64,000 nucleotides of DNA from Pseudarthrobacter sp. NIBRBAC000502770 (GTDB lineage Bacteria > Actinomycetota > Actinomycetes > Actinomycetales > Micrococcaceae): the NCBI RefSeq assembly GCF_006517815.1, contig NZ_CP041198.1:3162001-3226000 (forward strand), read 5' to 3'. The translations under genes and the position numbers were made by a program. Positions within the stretch are counted from its first letter, which is position 1. Every line of letters begins with the position of its first letter. The notes under the pieces were generated by a model. The model was given only the letters and a program-made list of their open reading frames with translations, was not told where the DNA came from and ran no database searches. This document shows positions 24,960 to 34,032 of this stretch, in pieces.

Positions 24960-25810
24960 GCGCCGTGCTGGACCGTCCCGTCGTCGCACCGCACCAGGAC
25001 CCCGCGCTGGCCGGGCGGCCGGACGTGCGGCCCACTGGCAGGAGGCTGGGGCCAGGACGACGGCGGCGGCTCGCCTGGCTGGGCCCGTCCGCCTTGCTTC
25101 TGCTCTGGACAGCTTCTTCCGCCACGGGGTTGCTTGACCCACGGATCCTGTCCGAACCCTGGACCGTCGTGGCCACCGCCGGAGAACTGACCGCCGACGG
25201 CCGGCTCCAGGAAAACCTTGCCATCTCCGCCCAGCGCGCCGGCCTGGGACTGTTCTTCGGCATCCTGGTGGGAGGGGTGCTGGCCCTGCTCTCCGGACTG
25301 AGCCGGATCGGTGAAGCACTGATCGACGGTCCGGTGCAGATCAAGCGCGCTATCCCCGGCCTGGCCCTGATCCCGCTGCTGATCCTGTGGTTCGGCATCG
25401 ACGAGACCATGAAGGTCCTCACCATCACCCTGGGCGTCTTTGTCCCCGTCTACCTGCAGACCCATGCCGGGCTGCGCGGCATCGACCTGCGGTTCGTCGA
25501 ACTTGCCCAGACGGTGGGCCTGGGCCGGGCGGGCTTCATCCGCAAGGTGGTCCTCCCCGGCGCCCTGCCCGGATTCTTCCTGGGCCTGCGCTTCGCGGTG
25601 ACCGGCGCCTGGGTGTCCCTGGTGGTGGTGGAACAGATCAACGCCACCAGCGGGATCGGCTACATGATGGAACTCGCCCGCACCTATGGCCAGACCAACA
25701 TCATCATCCTGGGCCTGGCCGTTTACGGCGTCCTTGGCCTCCTCTCCGACGGAATTGTCCGCTTCATCGAACGAAAGGCCCTCTCATGGCAGCGCACCCT
25801 GGCGGGCTGA
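24956..25810 (+). CDS. ssuC: ABC transporter permease (sulfonate/taurine type)
   Basis: A 284-residue inner-membrane permease with about six helices after a charged, Arg-rich N-terminal tail. The BPD_transp_1 coupling motif reads ELAQTVGLGRAGFIRKVVLPGALPGFFLGLR. ATG 24956 overlaps the TGA of the binding-protein gene (ATGA) and the frame is open further upstream only as a shadow. It pairs with the SsuA-like lipoprotein and the downstream ATPase. Confidence 0.87.
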   Translation: MSAVLDRPVVAPHQDPALAGRPDVRPTGRRLGPGRRRRLAWLGPSALLLLWTASSATGLLDPRILSEPWTVVATAGELTADGRLQENLAISAQRAGLGLFFGILVGGVLALLSGLSRIGEALIDGPVQIKRAIPGLALIPLLILWFGIDETMKVLTITLGVFVPVYLQTHAGLRGIDLRFVELAQTVGLGRAGFIRKVVLPGALPGFFLGLRFAVTGAWVSLVVVEQINATSGIGYMMELARTYGQTNIIILGLAVYGVLGLLSDGIVRFIERKALSWQRTLAG

Positions 25811-26568
25811 CCGCCGCCGGCCCCGCACGTCCCGTACCTTCCGCCGTTTCAGTCCGCGGGCTTATCCGCAGCTTCGGTACCAAGAGTGTCCTGGACGGCG
25901 TGGACCTGGACATCGCGCCCGGCGAATTCGTGGCCCTGCTGGGACCCAGCGGTTGTGGCAAAAGCACCCTGCTGCGCGCCCTGGCCGGCCTGGACCACGA
26001 GGTCCGCGGCATCGGCGTGATCAGCGTCCCGGACCGCGTGTCCGTGGTTTTCCAGGATTCCCGGCTGCTGCCGTGGGACACCGTGCTGGGCAACGTCACG
26101 CTGGGCGTCCGGGAGCACGACGCCGATGCCCGGGCCCGCAAGGCACTCGCCGAGGTGGGGCTCGCCGGACGTGAAAAAGCTTGGCCGCACCAGCTTTCCG
26201 GCGGTGAGCAGCAACGCGTGGCGCTGGCGCGGTCCCTGGTCCGGGAACCGCAGCTGCTGCTGGCCGACGAGCCGTTCGGCGCGCTGGACGCCCTGACCCG
26301 GATCAGGATGCACGGGCTCCTCCAGGACCTGGTGGCGGCCCACCGGCCAGCCGTCCTGCTGGTCACCCACGACGTGGACGAGGCCATCGCACTGGCCGAC
26401 CGGATCGTGGTCCTGGACCGCGGCCGCATCGCCACCGTCCGCCCGGTGGCACCCGCAATCCGATCTTCCGCCGATGCCGCGGGGCACGAAGCCCTGCGCC
26501 GCGACCTCCTCACGGCGCTGGGCGTCGAACCCGTGCACACACCTGAACCGGCCGCCGTCGGCCGCTAA
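25786..26568 (+). CDS. ssuB: ABC transporter ATP-binding protein (sulfonate/taurine type)
   Basis: A 260-residue ATPase: Walker A GPSGCGKST, Q-loop VVFQDSRLLPW, signature LSGGEQQR, Walker B LLLADEPFGALD, H-loop LLVTHDVDEAI. The closest architecture is SsuB/TauB. ATG 25786 lies inside the last codons of the permease gene, 25 bases before its stop, and AAAGG is upstream. It energises the SsuA/SsuC pair. Confidence 0.9.
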   Translation: MAAHPGGLTAAGPARPVPSAVSVRGLIRSFGTKSVLDGVDLDIAPGEFVALLGPSGCGKSTLLRALAGLDHEVRGIGVISVPDRVSVVFQDSRLLPWDTVLGNVTLGVREHDADARARKALAEVGLAGREKAWPHQLSGGEQQRVALARSLVREPQLLLADEPFGALDALTRIRMHGLLQDLVAAHRPAVLLVTHDVDEAIALADRIVVLDRGRIATVRPVAPAIRSSADAAGHEALRRDLLTALGVEPVHTPEPAAVGR

Positions 26569-26587
26569 CCTCCAAAGGAGCAAACCC

Positions 26588-27955
26588 TTGACTACCCAGA
26601 ACCCATCCCTGCGCCAACTCCACCTCAACGCCTTCCTCATGAGCACCGGCCACCACGAGGCCTCATGGCGGCTGCCGGAAAGCGATCCCCATGCGGGAAC
26701 CAAGGTGGAGCATTACCAGCAGCTCGCCCGCACTGCAGAGCGCGGCAAGCTGGACTCCATTTTCTTCGCCGACTCCCCTGTCCTGTTCGGCGAGGTGGGG
26801 CGCCGTCCTGCCGGGAAGCTGGAGCCCACCGTGCTGCTCACGGCCATCGCCGGCGCCACCGAGCGGATCGGGCTGATCGCCACCGCTTCCACCACCTACA
26901 ATGAACCGTTCAACCTGGCCCGCCGCTTCGCGTCCGTCGACTGGGCCAGCGGCGGACGGGCCGGCTGGAATGTGGTGACCACGGCAGGCCCGGACGCGGC
27001 GCGCAACTTCGGCGTGGACGACCAGCCCGCCCACGCCGTCCGGTACGAACGCGCCGCCGAGTTCATCGAGGTGGCGCAGAAGCTCTGGGACAGCTGGCAG
27101 GAAGACGCCGTCCTCGCGGACAAGGCGGAGGGCGTGTGGGGCGATGCGGACAGGATCCGCACCGTCGACCACGAAGGCAAGCATTTCAAGGTCCGCGGGC
27201 CGCTCAATGTTCCGCGGTCACCCCAGGGACACCCCCTGATCGTCCAGGCAGGTTCGTCCGAGGACGGCAAGGGCCTGGCCGCGAAGTACGCCGACGCCGT
27301 CTTCACCGCGCACCAGACCCTGGCCGACGCGCAGGAGTTCTACCGCGACTTGAAGTCCCGCACCACTGCCGCCGGCCGCGATCCGGAATCCATCAAGATC
27401 CTCCCGGGCATTGTCCCGGTCATCGGTGCCACCGAGGAGGAAGCCCTGGAACTGGAACGCGAACTCGACCGGCTGATCAAGCCCGAGTACGCCCGGATCC
27501 AACTGGCCAGGACCCTGCGAGTGGACCCGGAGGACCTGCCGCTGGACCGGCAGCTGCCGGACAACCTGCCCAGCGAGGATGAGATCGAGGGGGCAAAGAG
27601 CCGCTACACCCTGATCGTCCAGCTGGCGCGCCGGGAGCAGCTCACCGTGCGGCAGCTGATCGGCCGCCTGGGCGGCGGCCGCGGGCACCGCACCTTCACC
27701 GGCACGCCGGTACAGGTGGCCGACGCCATCCAGGAATGGTTCGACGGCGGGGCCGCGGACGGCTTCAACATCATGCCGCCGGTGCTTCCCTCCGGGTTGG
27801 AGGCGTTCGTGGACCAGGTGGTGCCGATCCTCCAGGAACGCGGGCTTTTCCGGACGGAGTACGCCGGAAAGACGCTGCGGGAGCACTACGGGTTGGCCCG
27901 GCCCGGCAACAGGTATGCGGATGCTGCCGTACCCGGGCTGGCTGGGATTGGTTAA
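26588..27955 (+). CDS. LLM-class flavin-dependent monooxygenase (NtaA/DszA type)
   Basis: A 455-residue FMN-dependent two-component monooxygenase oxygenase. The family pattern is LHLNAFLMSTGHHEASWRLP at the start, FFADSPVLF, LIATASTTYNEPFNLARRFASVDWASGGRAGWNVVTT and PQGHPLIVQAGSS. The length (about 450) fits NtaA/SnaA/DszA rather than SsuD (about 380). TTG 26588 is chosen: AAGGAG is eight bases upstream and the protein then starts at the family N-terminus. It lies 19 bases after the ABC ATPase, so the operon probably imports and cleaves a C-S bond or oxidises a sulfur compound. A reductase partner is not seen here. Confidence 0.86.
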   Translation: MTTQNPSLRQLHLNAFLMSTGHHEASWRLPESDPHAGTKVEHYQQLARTAERGKLDSIFFADSPVLFGEVGRRPAGKLEPTVLLTAIAGATERIGLIATASTTYNEPFNLARRFASVDWASGGRAGWNVVTTAGPDAARNFGVDDQPAHAVRYERAAEFIEVAQKLWDSWQEDAVLADKAEGVWGDADRIRTVDHEGKHFKVRGPLNVPRSPQGHPLIVQAGSSEDGKGLAAKYADAVFTAHQTLADAQEFYRDLKSRTTAAGRDPESIKILPGIVPVIGATEEEALELERELDRLIKPEYARIQLARTLRVDPEDLPLDRQLPDNLPSEDEIEGAKSRYTLIVQLARREQLTVRQLIGRLGGGRGHRTFTGTPVQVADAIQEWFDGGAADGFNIMPPVLPSGLEAFVDQVVPILQERGLFRTEYAGKTLREHYGLARPGNRYADAAVPGLAGIG

Positions 27956-28045
27956 ACCAAAGGCCGTGATACCCGTACTCCACGCGGGTAGTCCCTAAAC
28001 TGGCAGATGGATTTGAATGCCAGGACTATACGAAGGAGCGAGTGA

Positions 28046-28468
28046 ATGGCCAATGTAGTGGTTGTAGGGGTGGACGCCAGCCCGTCCGCGCGGAAGGCAG
28101 CGGAAGTCGCGCTGGACCTGGCCGGGTCGCTGGGGGCCTCACTGCACATAGTGACCGCCTTCGAGATGGAGACCGCCGAAACCTTTGGGGTGGGCTCGGA
28201 CAAGGTGAGGATTTCCAACGCCGACAGCTCCGAGATCGTGGCGAAGTCCCTGGGCGCATCCCGGCCGGGAGTGGAAATCACCCACTTCGCAGCCCGTGGC
28301 AAGCCGGCGGATTCGCTGATCAAGGAAGCCATCCGCCTGGACGCCCGGGTGATCGTGGTGGGCAACCGCAGGATGCGCGGGATTGGCCGGCTGCTGGGCA
28401 GCGTCGCCAACAGCGTGGCGCACAACGCCCCGTGCGATGTCTACATCGCGAACACGTACGAGGACTGA
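28046..28468 (+). CDS. Universal stress protein, UspA family
   Basis: A 140-residue single-domain UspA protein: VVVVGVDASPSARKAAEVALDLA at the start, the variable middle, and VIVVGNRRMRGIGRLLGSVANSVAHNAPCDVYI at the end. The ATP-binding loop G-x2-G-x9-G(S) is altered: the second Gly is Arg109 and the spacing is one residue short, so ATP binding is uncertain. AAGGAG stands before the ATG. Monocistronic, with a perfect terminator downstream. Confidence 0.88.
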   Translation: MANVVVVGVDASPSARKAAEVALDLAGSLGASLHIVTAFEMETAETFGVGSDKVRISNADSSEIVAKSLGASRPGVEITHFAARGKPADSLIKEAIRLDARVIVVGNRRMRGIGRLLGSVANSVAHNAPCDVYIANTYED

Positions 28469-28482
28469 CCTGCCTCACGCAC

Positions 28483-28530
28483 AAGGAGGGCGGACGACGG
28501 CGGACCTTCCCGCCGTCGTCCGCCCTCCTT
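28483..28530. terminator. Perfect bidirectional terminator
   Basis: 21-bp perfect inverted repeat, arms 28483-28503 and 28510-28530 (core AGGGCGGACGACGGCGG), loop ACCTTC, then TTTTT. It separates the convergent stress-protein and cupin genes and is the best example of the repeated hairpin family in this window. Confidence 0.9.
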
Positions 28531-28539
28531 TTTGTGTGG

Positions 28540-28935
28540 TCAGGCGCTGTATTCTTCGTCAGTGACGTGATCGAGCCAGGTGACGACCTGCCCCTCAGCA
28601 TCCGCTTCCTGCATGGCGACGTGCGCCATGAAGCGCTCCGGGGTTGCCCCGTGCCAGTGTTCTTCCCCGGGTTCGATGTAGACCACGTCACCGGGACGGA
28701 TTTCCTGGATCTCCCCGCCCCGGCGCGCTACCAGCCCCACGCCGTCGGTGACATAGAGGGTCTGGCCCTTGGGGTGGTGGTGCCACGCGGTCCGGGCACC
28801 GGGGGCGAACCGGACGTGCGCGCAACCGATGGCTGACTGTTCGTCAGGATTCCGGATCCCGTCGATCTGCACGGTCCCGGTGAACCATTCCTTCGGGCCG
28901 GCCGCCGTCTGGCCGCCGCTCTTGGTGTACTTCAT
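28540..28935 (-). CDS. Cupin-domain protein
   Basis: A 131-residue single-cupin protein. Metal-site motif 1 (ARTAWHHHPKGQTLYVTDG) and motif 2 (RPGDVVYIEPGEEHWHGA) are intact, so it likely binds one Fe, Mn or Zn ion. Such small cupins act as isomerases, decarboxylases or ligand sensors; the arrangement with an N-terminal KEWFTGTVQIDGI resembles cupins associated with carboxymuconolactone decarboxylase-like proteins. GGAGGAGAAC lies before the ATG. It is immediately downstream of an MFS gene on the same strand. Confidence 0.8.
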   Translation of the reverse strand: MKYTKSGGQTAAGPKEWFTGTVQIDGIRNPDEQSAIGCAHVRFAPGARTAWHHHPKGQTLYVTDGVGLVARRGGEIQEIRPGDVVYIEPGEEHWHGATPERFMAHVAMQEADAEGQVVTWLDHVTDEEYSA

Positions 28936-28978
28936 GTTCTCCTCCTGTTGGGTGGGCTGGATTGAAATCTTCAGACGG

Positions 28979-30196
28979 TCAGGCGGTCCGGCCCGTGACC
29001 CTGGCAGTCAGGTACGCGAGGACCGACGAAACCGCAAGGATGGCTGCGGCCGCCAGGAAAGCCCCGCCATAGCCGGCGGAGTCGAAAAGCACGCCGCCCA
29101 ACGTTGAGCCGACCGCGATCGAGGTCTGGACCACGGCCACCATCAGGCCTCCGCCGGCCTCGGCGTCGTGCGGCATGGCCTCGGCGATCCAGCTCCACCA
29201 GCCCACCGGGGCGGACGTGGACATCAGTCCCCAGAAAGCCAGGAGGACCACGACGGCGGCAAACCAGCCGCCGGACGGAACGAGGGCCGCCGCTATGACG
29301 GCCATGAGGGCCGGAATGGCTGCCAAGGTCCGGTACAGGCCCTTGCCCAGGAAGCGGCCAATGAGCATGGTGCCGGCAAAGCCCGCCACACCGATTACCA
29401 GCAGCACCAGGGATATCGTGGCCACGTCCACGCGGGTCACCGTCTCCAGGAAGGGACGGATGTAGGTGAACAGGACGAACTGCCCCATGAAGAAGGACCC
29501 GCAGGCGGCCATCCCCCAGGCGACGGTGCGGCTCTTGAATGCGGCGAAAATCCCAAAAACCGTGCCCGTGGCCCGCGTCCCGGCCTTCATTGACGGAAGG
29601 CTGATCCATTGCCAGGCCAGGGCGAGCACCGCCACCGGAACCAGGCAGAAGAACGCTCCACGCCAGCCGATGACCGAACCCAGGTAGCTGCCCAGGGGCG
29701 CAGCCAGGACGGTGGCCAGGGCGTTGCCCCCGTTGAAGATCGCCAGGGCACGCGGCACTTGGTGGGCGGGCACCAGCCGCATGGCGGTTGCCGCAGACAT
29801 GGACCAGAATCCGCCGATCACCACGCCAATGAGGGCGCGGCCAACCATGAAGAGCAGGTATCCCGGGGCCATCGCCACCAGGGCTCCGGAGACCGCCATC
29901 AAGGTGGTCAGGCCCAAAAGGAGCGGCTTGCGGTTCAGGTTGCCGGCCAGCGTGGATACGGACAGGCTGGTGAGGACGGCAAAGAGCCCGGAGATGGCAA
30001 TGCCCTGGCCCACCATTCCCTCGGAGACCTGGAGTTCGGCGGCCATGGGGGTCAGCAGGCTGACCGGCATGAACTCGGACGCGATCAGCGCGAAGACGCA
30101 CAGGGACATGGCGAAGACGCCGCCCCAGTGCGCGGGCTGCTGCGCGCGGGGTTTTTGGGGCGCGCTGGTACTGGTGAGAAGTTTTTCGGGGGCCAT
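28979..30196 (-). CDS. MFS transporter (DHA1, sugar/drug efflux type)
   Basis: A 405-residue twelve-helix transporter. The DHA1 pattern is visible in SLLTPMAAELQVSEGMVGQGIAISGLFAVLTSL and the loop with GNLNRKPLLLG between helices 2 and 3; IGGFWSMSAATAMRLVP and the drug-resistance-like motif C region LAAPLGSYLGSVIGWRGAFF follow. Close families are the arabinose/drug exporters (AraJ, PbuE-like). Its promoter carries copy B of a repeated operator-like element shared with two alcohol dehydrogenase genes, so it may export a toxic aldehyde- or alcohol-related compound, which is inference. Confidence 0.86.
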   Translation of the reverse strand: MAPEKLLTSTSAPQKPRAQQPAHWGGVFAMSLCVFALIASEFMPVSLLTPMAAELQVSEGMVGQGIAISGLFAVLTSLSVSTLAGNLNRKPLLLGLTTLMAVSGALVAMAPGYLLFMVGRALIGVVIGGFWSMSAATAMRLVPAHQVPRALAIFNGGNALATVLAAPLGSYLGSVIGWRGAFFCLVPVAVLALAWQWISLPSMKAGTRATGTVFGIFAAFKSRTVAWGMAACGSFFMGQFVLFTYIRPFLETVTRVDVATISLVLLVIGVAGFAGTMLIGRFLGKGLYRTLAAIPALMAVIAAALVPSGGWFAAVVVLLAFWGLMSTSAPVGWWSWIAEAMPHDAEAGGGLMVAVVQTSIAVGSTLGGVLFDSAGYGGAFLAAAAILAVSSVLAYLTARVTGRTA

Positions 30197-30199
30197 GGG

Positions 30200-30269
30200 T
30201 CCATCAAACCGTGCCGTCGAAGCCCTAGCGAGGGCCCTGCTGAACCGGGTTTTGCCAGTACCCCTTTAG
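30200..30269 (-). promoter_or_regulatory. Operator-like element, copy B (upstream of MFS gene)
   Basis: Shares TCCATCAAACC, GCGAGGGCCCTGCTG, TTTTGCCAGTACC and CCTTTAG with copies A and C at matching spacing. Orientation relative to the downstream gene is the same in all three. The block starts four bases upstream of the MFS start codon, so it covers the whole promoter. Confidence 0.65.
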
Positions 30270-31162
30270 CGCAGCCCAGCGGGGCGCCGGACCTCCCGGC
30301 GTGGGGCGTTCTCCGGTTCCGGCGGCCGCGGCTTGTAGACCCAGGCCACCAGCACCACGGAAATGATCATCAGCAGGAACCAGGCCACGAGTTTTTCCAG
30401 GCCCACCGGGTGCCAGCCGTCCACCTGGCTGGGGTAGAGCCACGCGCCGGACCACGTGGCGATGTTCTCGGCCAGCCAGATGAACAGCGCCACCAGCAGG
30501 AAGGACACCACCAGTGGCATGCGGAACTCCCGCCGGAAGACGCGGAAGTGCATCACGCACCGGCCGAAGATGAGCACGACGGCGGCGAGCAGCACCCAGC
30601 GAAGGTCCCACAAGTAGTGGTGGGTGAAGAAGTTGGCGTAGATGGCGGCGGCGAGGACCGCGGTGAGCCAGCGGCGCGGGTAGGCAGCGAAGCGAAGGTC
30701 GAACAGCCGGTAGACGCGCACCATGTACGAGCCCACGGCGGCATACATGAATCCGCTGAAGAGCGGCACGGCCCCGATGCGCAGGACGCCTTCGGCCCCG
30801 TAGGACCACGAACCCATATCGGTTTTGAACAGCTCCATCACCGTGCCCACCAGGTGGAACAGGACGATCACCCGCAGTTCCCGCAGCGTTTCCAGCTTGA
30901 ACGCCACCATCAGGATTTGGATCACGACGGCGGCGACGGTCAGGAAGTCGTTGCGTGCCAGCCCTGTACCGTCCGGGTACCAGAGCCTGGCCGCCATCAG
31001 CACGGCCAGGAGTGCGGCGCCGAAAATGCAGGCCCAGCCCTGTTTGAGTCCGAAAACAATGAATTCAGTGAGTTTGGCCCTGGCGCCATTGGCGGGGGCC
31101 GTGGCCAGGAAGCGGTGGGCGCGTTCATCGATCCGCCGCTCCAACGGTGTGGGACTACGCAC
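30266..31162 (-). CDS. DUF817 integral membrane protein
   Basis: A 298-residue protein with about eight transmembrane segments. DUF817 marks include FIVFGLKQGWACIFGAALL, TVMELFKTDMGSWSYG, YMVRVYRLFDLRF, NFFTHHYLWDLRW and RRPAGLR near the end. Function unknown. The GTG at 31162 has AAGG five bases upstream and overlaps the stop of the preceding MpaB-like gene by eight bases, so the two are coupled; the frame is open upstream but only antisense-like. Confidence 0.8.
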   Translation of the reverse strand: MRSPTPLERRIDERAHRFLATAPANGARAKLTEFIVFGLKQGWACIFGAALLAVLMAARLWYPDGTGLARNDFLTVAAVVIQILMVAFKLETLRELRVIVLFHLVGTVMELFKTDMGSWSYGAEGVLRIGAVPLFSGFMYAAVGSYMVRVYRLFDLRFAAYPRRWLTAVLAAAIYANFFTHHYLWDLRWVLLAAVVLIFGRCVMHFRVFRREFRMPLVVSFLLVALFIWLAENIATWSGAWLYPSQVDGWHPVGLEKLVAWFLLMIISVVLVAWVYKPRPPEPENAPRREVRRPAGLR

Positions 31163-31973
31163 GGATGCCTTGGTGTTGTGCCGCCTGCGGGCTACGGCGG
31201 AGGTCCTTTTCCAGTTCGGCCAGGCAGTAGTCCTTGAACCAGTGCCTGATTCGCAACGGCAGCATGGGGTAGGCCACCGCAAGGATGCGCCAGGTCCGGT
31301 CGTAGCGGCGCTGGTGGAGATCGCTCCAGGCGAGCCCAAAGTCCTTGCGCAGCTGCTCCGGAAGGAGCCCCGCGGTAAGGAACCGCGCGGACGGCATGAT
31401 GGCCCGGTACCAAAGGGCAGTGTGCTTGGGAAACAGCAGTCCGCGGCCCACGCGCACGCCCTCTTCCTCGGCGTGGAGGGTGGATACCTGATCTTCCCAG
31501 TAGCGGCCGAAGGCTGCCCGGTCCTTCGGCCACATGTGCGGCGGAAGCTGCAGCGCGGTGCCGATCCGTGCGTAGTCCTGGTACATCGCGTCGGCGGCAG
31601 CGTCGTCGAGCGGGCCGTGAATCTTCTCGATGATGGTCAGCGCTGTGTCGTAAAGCGTGGCTGCCACCCAGAGCTGAAGTACCGGGTCGAAGGCGTTGTA
31701 GCCTGCGGACGACCCATCCTCCGGACGGCGTACCGGAACGTGGGCACGGTTGACCCGGCGCCGGACTTCCTTGACCTGCTCCTCGGTTCCGTACACCACG
31801 GCGTACACGTAGGTGAGCGTGCCCTTAAGCCGGTTGACGGGGCGTTCGGTGAACGTGCTGTGCGCCGCCACCCCACGGCCGATCGCAGGGTTGGCCAGCT
31901 GCAGCAGGATGGCCCGTCCTGCCCCGGCGAGCAGGATGCCTTCTGCCCGGTAATCGGCGGTTCCCTGCACCAT
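31155..31973 (-). CDS. MpaB/DUF2236-family oxygenase-like protein
   Basis: A 272-residue helical protein of the oxygenase MpaB/latex-clearing family (DUF2236): GIGAGRAILLQLANP-type start, VYGTEEQVKEVRRRVNRAHVPVR, then QLWVAATLYDT and an ending LPLRIRHWFKDYCLAEL. Family members include heme-containing oxygenases, but the substrate here is unknown. ATG 31973 begins just after the ilvD terminator. Overlap with the DUF817 start suggests they act together. Confidence 0.78.
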   Translation of the reverse strand: MVQGTADYRAEGILLAGAGRAILLQLANPAIGRGVAAHSTFTERPVNRLKGTLTYVYAVVYGTEEQVKEVRRRVNRAHVPVRRPEDGSSAGYNAFDPVLQLWVAATLYDTALTIIEKIHGPLDDAAADAMYQDYARIGTALQLPPHMWPKDRAAFGRYWEDQVSTLHAEEEGVRVGRGLLFPKHTALWYRAIMPSARFLTAGLLPEQLRKDFGLAWSDLHQRRYDRTWRILAVAYPMLPLRIRHWFKDYCLAELEKDLRRSPQAAQHQGIRA

Positions 31974-32042
31974 GGGAAAAGGCTACCGGAGTGCTGCCGC
32001 AGCGGGACGGGGACTTTTGGCCCGTCGTCGTGGGTGCCGCAT

Positions 32043-32083
32043 GCCGGGGGAGGAGGCCGGAGGACCCGACCTCCTCCCCCGGC
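32043..32083 (-). terminator. Terminator of ilvD
   Basis: 14-bp perfect inverted repeat, arms 32043-32056 and 32070-32083 (GCCGGGGGAGGAGG and complement), loop of 13. It is 12 bases after the ilvD stop. Confidence 0.7.
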
Positions 32084-32094
32084 CGGTGCGGACC

Positions 32095-33953
32095 TTACCG
32101 CTCCAGCAGGGACACGTCCCGGACAGCGCCCTTGTCCGCGGAGGTGGCCATCGCGGCGTATGCGCGCAGTGCAGCGGACACCTGCCGGTCCCGGTCCTTG
32201 GGCTTGTAGCCGCCGTTGACCAGCAGCTTCTCGCGGCGCTCGGCCAGGAGTTCATCGGATACCTCCAGCTGCAGCGAGCGCTGGCTGATGTTGATGCTGA
32301 TGATGTCGCCGTCCTCCACCAGGGCGATGGCGCCTCCGGACGCTGCCTCAGGGGAGATGTGTCCGATGGACAAGCCGGAGGTGCCCCCGGAGAAGCGGCC
32401 GTCCGTGATGAGGGCGCACTTCTTGCCCAGGCCGCGGCCCTTGAGGAACGACGTCGGGTACAGCATTTCCTGCATGCCCGGACCACCCTTGGGGCCTTCG
32501 TAGCGGATCACCACCACATCGCCTTCCTTGATGGACTTGTTCAGGATCTTTTCGACGGCCTCGTCCTGGGACTCGCACACCACGGCGGGCCCGGAGAACG
32601 TCCAGATGGACTCGTCCACGCCGGCAGTCTTCACCACCGCGCCGTCCACTGCGACGTTGCCGCGGAGCACGGCCAGGCCGCCGTCCTTGGAGTACGCGTG
32701 TTCCACCGAGCGGATGCAGCCTTCTGCGGCGTCGGTGTCCAGGGAGGTCCACTCGTTCGACTGGGAGAACGCGGTGGAGGAGCGCACGCCGCCGGGAGCG
32801 GCGTGCCACAGCGCCTTGGCTTCCTCGGTGGCCTTGCCGCCGCGGATGTCCCAGTCATCCAGCCAGCCGTCCAGGTCGGCGGAATGCACGGAGTGGACGT
32901 CCTTGTGCAGGAGGCCGCCGCGGTTCAGCTCGCCCAGCAGGGCGGGGATGCCGCCGGCGCGGTGCACATCCTCCATGTAGTAGGTCTTGTCCTTGGCCAC
33001 GTTCGGGCCACCTTGGCCAGGCAGGGCACCTGGCGGGACTTGGCATCCATCTCGGCCAGGCCGTAGTCCACGCCGGCCTCCTGGGCGGCGGCCAGCAGGT
33101 GCAGGATGGTGTTGGTGGAGCCGCCCATGGAGATGTCCAGCGCCATGGCGTTATCGAAAGCCTTGGCAGTGGCGATGGAACGGGGCAGCACGGACTCGTC
33201 GCCGCCGTCGTAATAGCGCTTGACGAGCTCGACGACGGTGGCGCCGGCTTTCTCGTACAGCGCCTTGCGGGCGGTGTGGGTGGCCAGCACGGAGCCGTTG
33301 CCCGGCAGCGACAGGCCGATGGCTTCGGTGAGGCAGTTCATGGAGTTGGCGGTGAACATGCCGGAGCAGGAACCGCAGGTGGGGCAGGCGTTCTCTTCGA
33401 TGAGGTTGATGTCGGCATCGGAGATGGACTCATCCACGGCGTCGGCGATCGCGTTCACCAGGTCCAGCGAGCGAACGGAACCGTCGGTCAGGGTCACGCG
33501 GCCGGCCTCCATGGGGCCGCCGGAGACAAAGACCACCGGGATGTTCAGGCGCAGGGCTGCCATCAGCATGCCGGGGGTGATCTTGTCGCAGTTGGAAATG
33601 CACACCAGGGCGTCGGCACAGTGGGCGTTGACCATGTACTCCACGGAGTCGGCGATCAGGTCGCGGGACGGCAGCGAGTAGAGCATGCCGCTGTGGCCCA
33701 TGGCGATGCCGTCATCCACGGCAATGGTGTTGAACTCGCGGGGCACGGCGCCGGCGGCGAGGATCGCGTCGGAGACGATCCGGCCCACCGGGGCCAGGTG
33801 GGTGTGGCCGGGGACGAACTCGGTAAAGGAGTTGGCCACGGCGATGATGGGCTTGCCGATGTCGGAGTTGGCAACGCCGGAGGCGCGCAGCAGTGCGCGG
33901 GCTCCGGCCATGTTGCGGCCGTGGGTGACTGTTTTTGAGCGAAGTGCAGGCAT
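32095..33953 (-). pseudogene. ilvD: Dihydroxy-acid dehydratase with -1 frameshift
   Basis: Isoleucine/valine/pantothenate pathway enzyme (2,3-dihydroxy-isovalerate to 2-oxo-isovalerate), with an iron-sulfur cluster. The upstream frame encodes the start [20 protein letters not shown], the cysteine motifs [12 protein letters not shown] and [18 protein letters not shown], and substrate residues to about QVPCLAKVA. Near 33005 the frame jumps; the remainder ([20 protein letters not shown]..., [19 protein letters not shown]) is in another frame. A run of three G on the plus strand (33005-33007) should be four. With that base restored the protein is 619 residues and complete. ATG 33953 has AGGATGG upstream. 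A true lesion would make the strain a branched-chain auxotroph unless a second copy exists, so an assembly error is plausible. Confidence 0.88.
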
Positions 33954-34032
33954 GCTTACCATCCTGCTGGTTCGGCGCTCCCGGCGGAAGACAGCCCTGC
34001 TACTAGTAGTGGGAGTACCAGAGTAATAGTAT

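Noticed and set aside
29609..31237. A 542-codon frame on the plus strand across the MFS and DUF817 genes
   Set aside because: It is antisense to two well-supported membrane-protein genes, rich in His/Gly/Gln/Arg, with no start signal. GC-rich genomes make such long antisense frames often.
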